A stretch of DNA of 8,709 nucleotides. Source: CAZPMT01 sp964587655 (GTDB taxonomy: Bacteria; Hydrogenedentota; Hydrogenedentia; Hydrogenedentales; SLHB01). The first letter of the stretch is position 1. Each line of letters starts with the position of its first letter. The position numbers were made by a program, and so were the translations under genes. The notes below the pieces were generated by a model that worked only from the letters and a program-made list of their open reading frames with translations, was not told the origin of the DNA and did no database searches. The stretch spans positions 1 to 8,709 of the forward strand of contig CAZPMT010000179.1 of assembly GCA_964587655.1 (NCBI GenBank), in the 5' to 3' direction. This document shows, piece after piece, positions 1-5,570 of this stretch.

Positions 1-65
1 GCACCAGGGGCGCGCCGCGTGCGAGATGAATCCTTACGTGCGGATTTTGGTCTTTGCCAAGGCTG
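1..65. other. Left edge, no supportable gene
   Basis: All three + frames are open for at least a few codons at the very edge. One ends in TGA at 27-29 after about eight codons and could be the tail of an upstream gene; rsmG often precedes parA. That is too short to identify. The frame that runs into parA stays open from the left edge, but the residues before the ParA start do not look like a ParA extension. Confidence 0.3.
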
Positions 66-94
66 TTGACTTGACCGTCAACGGGCCGTATCAT
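66..94 (+). promoter_or_regulatory. Sigma-70-type promoter of the parAB-serS-sir2 unit
   Basis: A -35 box TTGACT (66-71) is separated by 17 bases from a -10 box TATCAT (89-94). Both are within one or two bases of consensus. The predicted transcript would start near 101 and give a leader of about 78 bases before parA. Part of the -35/spacer is an inverted repeat, GTTGAC (65-70) against GTCAAC (77-82), which could be an operator. This is a sequence-only prediction. Confidence 0.6.
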
Positions 95-178
95 AGCTGC
101 TTTGATGCGGTGGGTCAGCGGTTCAAACCTTTTCCAGATACTTTGCAGATACGTTGGGACGGGGAAGCGGCAGGAATC

Positions 179-937
179 ATGGGACGAGTAATTGTCATCG
201 CCAACCAAAAAGGCGGTGTGGGCAAGACGACGACGGCGGTCAATCTCGCCGCGTGCATGGCGGCTGCGGGGCGGAGTTCCCTGCTGGTCGACCTCGACCC
301 ACAGGGAAACGCGAGCAGCGGTATCGGGGTCGACAAGGCATCCCTCACTCATACGATCTACCATGCCCTCGTTGACAGCGTCCCGTTGCGCGAAGTGATG
401 CAGCCTACCCTCATGGACAACTTGAAGATCATCCCGTCGAACAAGGAATTGGTCGGGGCCGAAATCGAGTTGGTGAGCGCCGAGCGCCGCGAGTTCCGCC
501 TGAAGGATCAGCTCGATGGCCTGCGCGACGAGTTTGAATACATCTTCATCGATTGTCCACCGTCCCTCGGTCTGCTGACGTTGAACGGCCTTGTCGCGTC
601 CGACGGCGTCATCGTCACTCTCCAGTGCGAGTACTATGCCCTCGAAGGATTGAGCGAACTGTTGCACACGATTGTCCTCGTGCGCGACAGTCTCAATCCG
701 CAGTTGCGGCTTCAAGGCGTGTTGCTGACCATGTACCAGCACACGAACCTTTCGCGCCAAGTGATAGAGGACGTTCGCGCGCATCTGGGACAGAAGGTCT
801 ACGAGACCGTCATCCCGCGCAACGTCACCTTGAGCGAGGCCCCCAGCTATGGGAAACCCGTCATATTTTACGACCTGAAATCGCCTGGCGCTCGGGCTTA
901 TCTGGCGCTGGCTAGGGAGGTTGTGTCACGTGGCTGA
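179..937 (+). CDS. parA: ParA/Soj chromosome-partitioning ATPase
   Basis: This is a MinD/ParA-family P-loop ATPase of 252 residues. It cycles between an ATP-bound, nucleoid-associated dimer and a monomer, and works with ParB on parS sites to segregate replication origins. The start chosen is ATG 179, preceded by AGGA and giving MGRVIVIANQKGGVGKTTT. The frame stays open upstream to 26, but those residues are not ParA-like. Visible motifs are the deviant Walker A KGGVGKTT (residues 11-18, with signature Lys11 and Lys16), VDLDPQGN (37-44) and the Walker B-like FIDCPPSLG (123-131, Asp125). Length matches chromosomal Soj proteins, which usually lack an N-terminal HTH. It overlaps parB by 8 bases, the classic parAB order. 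Confidence is high from family motifs and the neighbour. Confidence 0.96.
   Translation: MGRVIVIANQKGGVGKTTTAVNLAACMAAAGRSSLLVDLDPQGNASSGIGVDKASLTHTIYHALVDSVPLREVMQPTLMDNLKIIPSNKELVGAEIELVSAERREFRLKDQLDGLRDEFEYIFIDCPPSLGLLTLNGLVASDGVIVTLQCEYYALEGLSELLHTIVLVRDSLNPQLRLQGVLLTMYQHTNLSRQVIEDVRAHLGQKVYETVIPRNVTLSEAPSYGKPVIFYDLKSPGARAYLALAREVVSRG
922..937. promoter_or_regulatory. Degenerate parS-like sequence at the parA/parB junction
   Basis: TGTGTCACGTGGCTGA matches the canonical parS palindrome TGTTTCACGTGAAACA at 11 of 16 positions. The left half and CACGTG core are good and the right half is poor. It overlaps the parB GTG start, so the resemblance may come from coding and start-site constraints. 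It is not called as a functional parS. Confidence 0.2.
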
Positions 938-1820
938 CCCAAGGAAAAAGGGACTCGGCAAAGGCCTTGGGGCGCTCATATCCGTCGACATTGACCGTCC
1001 GCCGGCGGGCCTGAGGCCGGGGGGCACGTTTGTTGACGACGCGGATCGCATCCTCCATCTCGATCCGCATGCGATCCATCCCAATCCGCAGCAGCCGCGG
1101 AAGGCGTTCGATGAGGATGCTCTCCAGGAACTCGCGGACTCGATTCGCCGCGACGGCGTCCAGGAACCCATCATCGTCCGCAAGGCTGGAGACGTCCATG
1201 AACTCGTCAGCGGCGAACGGCGCGTGCGCGCGGCGATCATGGCGGATTTGAAGACGATCCCGGCCATTTGCAGAGACGTGTCCGACGCCGACATGTTGAA
1301 GCTCGGGCTGATTGAGAACATCCAGAGGGAGGATCTGAATCCGATCGAGCTGGCCTTGGGGTATCAGGCTCTCATAAGCACGTTTCGCTACACGCAGGAG
1401 CAACTCGCCGAAGAAATCGGCAAGAAGCGGGTCACGGTGACGAACACGTTGCGGCTGCTTAACCTGCCGCAGGACGTGCAGGGCTTTGTGGTGGACGGGT
1501 CGCTCACGATGGGCCATGCGCGCGCGCTGCTGGCTCTGCCCGCGCCGGAAGCGCAACGCGCCGCCGCACGGAAGATCATCATCCTGGGCCTCTCCGTGCG
1601 CCAGGCCGAGAAACTTGCGGCCCCGCCCGAACCCAGAACGAAGAAGCCCGCCGCGGCCAAAGATCCCAACGTGGCGAAGATCGAGGATGAGTTGCGCGGC
1701 CTGATCGGATCGAAAGTCACGGTTCGCACAATGCGCGGAAACCGCGGACGGATCGAGGTCGAGTACTACAGCCTCGACGACCTGGATCGCATTCTTCGAG
1801 TCATGCGCGGCGGGAAATAG
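930..1820 (+). CDS. parB: ParB/Spo0J chromosome-partitioning CTPase and parS-binding protein
   Basis: ParB loads at parS, binds CTP and slides as a DNA clamp; it is the partner of ParA. GTG 930 is chosen over TTG 921 because the Shine-Dalgarno GGGAGG (915-920) abuts 921 but is well spaced from 930. It also gives the familiar N-terminus MADPRKKGLGKGLGALI, whose Lys/Gly-rich segment contacts ParA. The product has 296 residues. Visible parts: QQPRKAF (about 54-60), the CTP-binding box GERRVRAA (95-102), ENIQREDLNP (129-138), an HTH around YTQEQLAEEIGKKRVTVTNTLRLL, a Pro/Ala/Lys linker, and a C-terminal dimerisation region ending DDLDRILRVM. It overlaps parA by 8 bases and lies 43 bases before serS. 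Confidence 0.95.
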   Translation: MADPRKKGLGKGLGALISVDIDRPPAGLRPGGTFVDDADRILHLDPHAIHPNPQQPRKAFDEDALQELADSIRRDGVQEPIIVRKAGDVHELVSGERRVRAAIMADLKTIPAICRDVSDADMLKLGLIENIQREDLNPIELALGYQALISTFRYTQEQLAEEIGKKRVTVTNTLRLLNLPQDVQGFVVDGSLTMGHARALLALPAPEAQRAAARKIIILGLSVRQAEKLAAPPEPRTKKPAAAKDPNVAKIEDELRGLIGSKVTVRTMRGNRGRIEVEYYSLDDLDRILRVMRGGK

Positions 1821-1863
1821 GGTGCGCATATCCCGTTGTCAGTAAGGGAAAGGAATCAACGAG

Positions 1864-3138
1864 ATGATTGATATCAAGCTGCTCCGCGAAACGCCGGAGG
1901 TCGTCCGCCAGGCGCTCGAGAACCGGCGCAATCCGATCGACCTCGATGAAATCGTGCAGATCGATTCGTCCCGCCGGCAACTGCTCTACGAACTCGAACA
2001 ACTGAAGGCGGAGCAGAATCGGGCTTCCGAAGAGATCGCTCGCCTGAAGAAGGCCAAGCAGGACGCCTCCGGAACGATCGCCGCGATGAAGTCCGTCAGC
2101 GAGAAAGCCAAGCAGCTTGATGAACAGGTCAAACAGAAGGACGCCGATCTCGAAGCCAGGCTTCTCCTGATCCCGAACGTCCCTCACGAAACCGTCCCCA
2201 CCGGGAGCGACGAAGCGGCCAACCGCGTCGAGCGGCATTGGGGCACGCCGCCTTCGTTCGATTTCGAGCCGAAGGACCACGTGGACGTGGGACAAGCGCT
2301 CGACATCCTGGATTTCGAATGCGCCGCCAAGATCACCGGCGCACGCTTCTGTCTGTCGAGAGGCGCCGGGGCGCTTCTCGAACGCGCCTTGATCAACCTC
2401 ATGCTCGATACGCATACGCTCGAGCACGGCTACACCGAGGTCCTCCCGCCGTTCATGGTGAACTCCGATTCGATGCGCGGGACCGGCCAGCTCCCGAAAT
2501 TCGCCGCCGACCTCTTCCACGTCGAGGGTTTCGACCTCTGGCTCATCCCCACGGCCGAGGTGCCCGTCACCAATATCCATCGCGACGAAATCCTCGATGC
2601 CGGCCGGCTCCCCGTCAAGTACTGCGCTTACACGCCGTGTTTCCGCAGTGAAGCGGGTTCGTACGGCAAAGACACGCGCGGCATGATCCGTCAGCACCAG
2701 TTCAACAAGGTCGAACTGGTGAAGTTCACGAAACCCGAGGAATCGTGGGAAGAACTCGAGAAGCTTACCAAGGACGCCGAGACCATCCTCCGGAAACTCG
2801 GTCTCGCGTATCGTGTAGTCACTCTCTCGACGGGCGACTTGGGTTTTTCCGCGGCAAAGACCTACGACATCGAGGTCTGGCTACCGGGGCAGAACAAGTA
2901 TCGCGAGATAAGCTCCTGCTCGAACTTCACCGACTTCCAGGCGCGCCGCGCCAACATCCGTTTCCGCCGCGAAAAAAAGCCCGAGTTCGTCCACACGCTC
3001 AACGGCTAGGGCCTCGCCGTGGGCCGAACCGTCGTGGCGGTGCTTGAGAACTATCAACAGAAAGATGGAAGCGTGGTCGTACCCTCGGCGCTGCGCCCAT
3101 ACATGCACGGTCTTGATCGGTTGGAGGCCGCGCGCTAA
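1864..3138 (+). CDS. serS: Seryl-tRNA synthetase with an in-frame TAG at codon 382
   Basis: SerRS is a class II cytoplasmic enzyme that charges tRNA-Ser (and tRNA-Sec) with serine using ATP. The N-terminal part (about 1-110) is the tRNA-binding helical arm with long coiled-coil segments rich in Lys, Glu and Gln. The catalytic core shows the TAE serine-binding motif (230-232), motif 2 beginning FRSEAGSYGKDTRG (260 on), and SSCSNFTDFQARR near 350-365. A TAG (3007-3009) interrupts motif 3 after HTLNG. The same frame then continues GLAVGRTVVAVLENYQQ and RPYMHGLDRLEAAR to TAA 3136-3138, giving 424 codons, the normal family length. Stopping at the TAG gives 381 residues and loses the motif-3 arginine (codon 388) that contacts ATP. 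The start ATG 1864 follows an AAGGGAAAGGA ribosome site. Nonsense mutation, base error or suppression cannot be separated from sequence alone. Confidence 0.9.
3002..3020 (+). other. In-frame amber codon (3007-3009) in the loop of a small hairpin inside serS
   Basis: The TAG replaces the serine of the invariant NGSGLA signature; TCG to TAG is a single-base change. It sits in the 9-base loop of a possible 5-bp hairpin, ACGGC (3002-3006) with GCCGT (3016-3020). Both TAG (parB, rplL) and other stops end nearby genes normally, so TAG is not globally reassigned. The hairpin is short and could be chance. Confidence 0.7.
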
Positions 3139-3875
3139 TGGATCCGTACCGCCTTGCCGCCGATGCCATCAAGGCCGCGCGTTCGGCCGCGGCCGTTACG
3201 GGCGCCGGGATCTCGGCCGAAAGCGGCATCCCCACCTTTCGCGGCCACGGAGGGATTTGGGAGAAGTATCCGCCGGACGAGTATGCGACCATCGACGCTT
3301 ACAACAGGGACCCGGAAAAGGTCTGGAAATTCTGGTGCGAACTCGCCTCGACGCTTGCGGACTGTAAGCCCAATCCCGCGCACTACGCCCTGGCCGAACT
3401 CGAACAAATGGGCCGCCTCCAGGCGGTCATCACGCAAAACGTTGACAACCTGCACGAAGAGGCCGGAAGCAAGAACGTCATCGAGTATCACGGAAACGCC
3501 CATTGGCTCGTCTGTCCCAGGTGCCGGCGCCGCGACCCGCTCGATCTGAGTCAGCACGGCACTACGCCGCCCTATTGCTTCTGCGGCGCCCTGATGAAGC
3601 CTGACGTGGTCATGTTCGGCGAGGCGATCCCGAGTAACGCGCTCGTCATGTCCGCGCAGATCGTCGAGAAATGCAACGTCCTCATCGTCGTCGGCACTTC
3701 CGCGCAAGTATACCCGGCAGCACGCCTCCCCATGCTTGCCCATCAAAACAGCGCCTTCATCATAGAAGCCAACATCGAGGAAACGGATTTCACCCAAACG
3801 GTGACGAGCGCCTTCCTGCGCGGTCCCGCTGGCGAAACCCTGCCGAGACTCCTCGAGTGTGTGAAGCAGACATGA
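3138..3875 (+). CDS. Sir2-family NAD-dependent protein deacylase (sirtuin)
   Basis: Sirtuins remove acyl groups from lysine using NAD+, releasing nicotinamide and O-acyl-ADP-ribose. This 245-residue protein is about one catalytic domain with no extensions. The NAD-binding motif is TGAGISAESGIPTFRG (21-36), followed by TQNVDNLHEEAGS (99-111) and the catalytic histidine His118 in YHGN. Likely zinc ligands are Cys126, Cys129, Cys147 and Cys149. Then come FGEAIP, VVGTSAQVYPAA and IIEAN for NAD binding. The Tyr-x-x-Arg pair of CobB/SIRT5 desuccinylases is absent (FWCELA occupies that place), so ordinary deacetylase activity is more likely. The ATG overlaps the full-length serS TAA by one base, and its ribosome site GGAGG (3123-3127) lies inside serS, implying translational coupling. 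The substrate is unknown; acetyl-CoA synthetase is a common one elsewhere. Confidence 0.92.
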   Translation: MDPYRLAADAIKAARSAAAVTGAGISAESGIPTFRGHGGIWEKYPPDEYATIDAYNRDPEKVWKFWCELASTLADCKPNPAHYALAELEQMGRLQAVITQNVDNLHEEAGSKNVIEYHGNAHWLVCPRCRRRDPLDLSQHGTTPPYCFCGALMKPDVVMFGEAIPSNALVMSAQIVEKCNVLIVVGTSAQVYPAARLPMLAHQNSAFIIEANIEETDFTQTVTSAFLRGPAGETLPRLLECVKQT

Positions 3876-4004
3876 ACCTGGCCTGCGCGGCCCCGTCATC
3901 CCTCTTTGCGGCTCTCCCCGGCGACGGAGATCACCCGGAGCGTTGAATTGTTGGTCGACCCAGGGGCTATTCGTTCAGTCATGCGCGCTCCCATACTGGC
4001 CGAT
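3876..4004. other. Intergenic stretch between sir2 and the rplJ promoter
   Basis: No gene, tRNA or strong hairpin with a T-run is visible. There is only a small CTCC/GGAG inverted repeat near 3913-3933, with no T-tract after it, so the end of the sir2 transcript is not marked by an obvious intrinsic terminator. Confidence 0.5.
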
Positions 4005-4034
4005 TTGACTCATGTCTCCGCCACCTGCTACAAT
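4005..4034 (+). promoter_or_regulatory. Strong promoter of the rplJL operon
   Basis: -35 TTGACT (4005-4010) and -10 TACAAT (4029-4034) are separated by 18 bases, each one mismatch from consensus. Transcription would begin near 4041, leaving a leader of about 180 bases before rplJ. This fits a highly expressed ribosomal protein operon. Confidence 0.75.
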
Positions 4035-4054
4035 TTGCCCTTGTAGTCGTGAGA

Positions 4055-4116
4055 TTACGGCGCGTCAAAGACAGCCGGCGGCTTGCGAGCCTTAATGTTG
4101 CCTGCCGAGAGCGCGG
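4055..4116 (+). ncRNA. L10 leader: autoregulatory RNA bound by L10(L12)4
   Basis: The leader contains the hallmark pieces of the L10-binding RNA that mimics the 23S rRNA site: CAAAGACAG, a G/C-rich stem beginning CCGGCGGC, GCCTTAATG, and CTGCCGAG. In many bacteria L10 complexed with L7/L12 binds this RNA and lowers rplJL expression. It lies between a good promoter and an attenuator hairpin, just before rplJ. Limits are approximate. A covariance search with the Rfam L10_leader model would confirm it. Confidence 0.85.
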
Positions 4117-4146
4117 TGCGATACAGGGAATTTGCGTCCCGCACTG
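4114..4146 (+). promoter_or_regulatory. Antiterminator that competes with the rplJ attenuator
   Basis: CGGTGCG occurs twice, at 4114-4120 and at 4155-4161 (the 3' arm of the terminator). The first copy can pair with CGCACTG (4140-4146), and GGA 4127-4129 can add pairs with TCC 4137-4139. This would consume the 5' arm of the terminator. Folding software was not run. Confidence 0.5.
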
Positions 4147-4174
4147 TCTTTGGACGGTGCGGGACGTTTTGTTT
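4134..4174 (+). terminator. Attenuator (intrinsic terminator) in the rplJ leader
   Basis: CGTCCCGCAC (4135-4144) pairs perfectly with GTGCGGGACG (4157-4166). The helix continues inward (T-G wobble, then GTC with GAC) to about 15 bp closed by a four-base loop, and is followed by TTTTGTTT (4167-4174). It lies upstream of rplJ, so it acts as an attenuator rather than an operon end. Confidence 0.85.
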
Positions 4175-4219
4175 ATGTACCAACGTGTGAACGGAATCAG
4201 CGAAGGGAGGTGAACGTAA

Positions 4220-4747
4220 TTGCCGACGCAAAAGAAAATTGATGCGGTGGATGAATTTCGCAACCGGCTGCAAAGCCATATGCTCACCATCGCAGCGCAG
4301 TATCAGGGAATCACGGTCGAGCAGGTGACCCAACTGCGCCGCAAGCTCCGTGAACAGAACATCGAGTTCAAGGTCTACAAGAACACCCTTGTGAGGCGCG
4401 TGCTCGATGAACTCGGCCTGAGCGCGGCGGATGCCTTCATCTCCGGCCCGACGGCTTGGGCTTTCTCGAACGACGCCGTTGCGCCGTCGAAAATCTTCAA
4501 GGAGATCTCGAAGGAGGTCAAGACGCTCGTTATGAACGGCGGCATTTTCGAGGGCCGCGCGATCTCGAAGCAGCAGGTCGAGTCGCTTGCCACCATGCCT
4601 CCGCGCGAGGTGCTCCTGGCGCAGGTCGTGGGAACGATGATTGCTCCGTTGCGGAACTTCCTGGGTGTGTTGAACGCCCTGCCCCGCAACCTTGTTAACG
4701 TGTTGGATCAGATTCGGAAACAGAAGGAAGAGGCCGCGGCCGCGTAA
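4220..4747 (+). CDS. rplJ: 50S ribosomal protein L10
   Basis: L10 anchors the L7/L12 dimers to 23S rRNA to form the ribosomal stalk, which recruits translation factors. The 175 residues match the family length. The N-terminal RNA-binding domain starts PTQKKIDAVDEFRNRL and includes LRRKLREQNIEFKVYKNTLVRR (about 35-56). The C-terminal helix that carries L12 dimers ends LVNVLDQIRKQKEEAAAA. The start is TTG 4220, supported by a very strong ribosome site, GGGAGGTGA, at 4205-4213. rplL follows after 40 bases. The gene is preceded by its own promoter, L10 leader and attenuator, so autoregulation is expected. rplK-rplA, often upstream, are not in this window. Confidence 0.96.
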   Translation: MPTQKKIDAVDEFRNRLQSHMLTIAAQYQGITVEQVTQLRRKLREQNIEFKVYKNTLVRRVLDELGLSAADAFISGPTAWAFSNDAVAPSKIFKEISKEVKTLVMNGGIFEGRAISKQQVESLATMPPREVLLAQVVGTMIAPLRNFLGVLNALPRNLVNVLDQIRKQKEEAAAA

Positions 4748-4787
4748 TAGCGCCGCCGCGCAAGCAATAAAAGGAGAGAGTGAAACA

Positions 4788-5183
4788 ATGTCAGACAAAT
4801 TGAACGAGATTATCGAAAAGGTTGCCAGCTTAACGGTCATCGAGTTGAGCGAACTGGTGAAAGCTCTTGAAGACAAGTTCGGCGTGACCGCCGCCAGCCC
4901 CATGATGATGGGCGCCATGCCCATGATGGGCGGCGCCGAAGCCGCGCCGGTCGAAGAAGCCCCGACCTCTTTCAACGTCATCCTGAAGGAAATCGGCTCG
5001 CAGAAGATCCAGGTCATCAAAGAGGTCCGCGCGCTGACCGGGCTTGGCCTCAAGGAAGCCAAGGATCTAGTCGACAGCTTCCCGAAGGCCGTCAAAGAAG
5101 GCGTAAACGAAGACGAAGCCAAGAAGGTCAAAGAAGTCCTGGAAGCCGTAGGCGCAACCGTCGAAATCAAAGGCGTAGCGTAG
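4788..5183 (+). CDS. rplL: 50S ribosomal protein L7/L12
   Basis: L7/L12 is the flexible multi-copy stalk protein that binds EF-Tu, EF-G and other GTPases. The 131-residue product begins MSDKLNEIIEKVASLTVIEL (N-terminal dimerisation domain, about 1-33). A hinge follows, then the compact C-terminal domain from SFNVILKEIGSQKIQVIKEVR through TGLGLKEAKDLVDSFPKAVKEG to VEIKGVA. ATG 4788 is chosen over the longer open frame because AAAGGAGAG lies 9-10 bases upstream and the protein starts exactly where the family does. The hinge is unusually Met-rich (PMMMGAMPMMGG). It ends in TAG, and rpoB does not follow. Confidence 0.97.
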   Translation: MSDKLNEIIEKVASLTVIELSELVKALEDKFGVTAASPMMMGAMPMMGGAEAAPVEEAPTSFNVILKEIGSQKIQVIKEVRALTGLGLKEAKDLVDSFPKAVKEGVNEDEAKKVKEVLEAVGATVEIKGVA

Positions 5184-5276
5184 TCCCGGCAAGATTCATA
5201 GAAGCGAAGCCGCGATTATTGCCTAGACCAGCTTCCAGCCCTTCCGGTACTCGCGTCGGATGAAGCGGTGTGCCTC
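5184..5276. other. Spacer after rplL, with a possible minus-strand gene remnant
   Basis: No clear intrinsic terminator follows rplL; there is only a 5-bp GGCAA/TTGCC pair at 5188-5192 and 5219-5223. On the - strand, bases 5270 to 5223 read HRFIRREYRKGWKLV followed by a stop. This looks protein-like but is too short to identify. It could be the severed tail of a gene. Confidence 0.25.
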
Positions 5277-5314
5277 GGGGGGGGGGAAGTGGGAAAAGTG
5301 GGGGAAAAGTGGGG
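5277..5314 (+). repeat. G-rich tract with potential G-quadruplex
   Basis: A run of ten G (5277-5286) is followed by GGG, GGGGG and GGGG tracts separated by AAGT, AAAAGT and AAAAGT. This satisfies the usual four-tract quadruplex pattern on the + strand. The GTGGGAAAA units are imperfect tandem repeats and merge into the left arm of the adjacent palindrome. Confidence 0.6.
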
Positions 5315-5401
5315 ACAGTAACCCATTTTCTGACGGATACTACCCGGCCGTACTGGGGATCTCGGGCTCAGAAAATGGGTTACTGTCCCCACTTTTCCCC
5401 C
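5300..5401. repeat. Perfect 34-bp inverted repeat, REP/RAYT-type palindrome
   Basis: The left arm (5300-5333) and right arm (5368-5401) are exact reverse complements over 34 bases, separated by a 34-base centre. The arms contain GTGGGGACAGTAACCCATTT. From general knowledge, GGGGACAGT-type palindromes are common interspersed elements near RAYT (REP-associated tyrosine) transposases; the family link is from memory, not a search. No transposase gene is present here. As RNA the arms would form a very stable hairpin that could stop read-through from rplL. Confidence 0.85.
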
Positions 5402-5536
5402 GCTTGCGCCGGCTTGCTCTGCCTTGGTGTCGTTGTTGCTTGTGGCAGCGGCGTCCTCGCCGCTGTGTTCCGGCCGCGGAAACGCGACGGGGACGTCGCG
5501 TCCACGTGGCTCTTGTACGTCTTCCTCACACGGGTG
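5402..5536. other. Non-coding stretch before the FHA-CHAT promoter
   Basis: Short open frames cross this segment but lack ribosome sites, start or run inside the palindrome, and show no recognisable residues. I see no gene here. Confidence 0.5.
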
Positions 5537-5545
5537 TGATACAAT
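5537..5545 (+). promoter_or_regulatory. Extended -10 promoter for the FHA-CHAT operon
   Basis: TGATACAAT carries the TG of an extended -10 element and a -10 hexamer TACAAT (5540-5545). The best -35-like hexamer, TTGTAC (5513-5518), is 21 bases away, too far for a classical pair, so the extended -10 probably carries recognition. No convincing ECF-type GGAAC/-10 pair was found upstream. Confidence 0.45.
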
Positions 5546-5570
5546 CTCCTACCGTATGTGCTGAGCCGCA

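Noticed and set aside
26..178. Longer ParA start at ATG 26
   Set aside because: The added 51 residues are not ParA-like, they cross the predicted promoter, and ATG 179 has a ribosome site and the standard N-terminus.
1818..1820. General reassignment of TAG as a sense codon
   Set aside because: parB and rplL both end in TAG at the family's normal C-terminus, so TAG works as a stop in this genome.
912..1829. 305-codon open frame on the - strand over parB
   Set aside because: Shadow of parB; no family features, and the + strand product is certain.
3135..3899. 254-codon - strand open frame over sir2
   Set aside because: GC-rich antisense shadow; the + strand carries all sirtuin motifs.
3876..4004. 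tRNA or small RNA gene in the sir2-rplJ gap
   Set aside because: No cloverleaf, T-arm sequence or hairpin with T-run could be found.
4055..5170. 371-codon - strand open frame over rplJ and rplL
   Set aside because: Antisense to two ribosomal protein genes and the L10 leader; low-complexity Ser/Leu/Arg composition.
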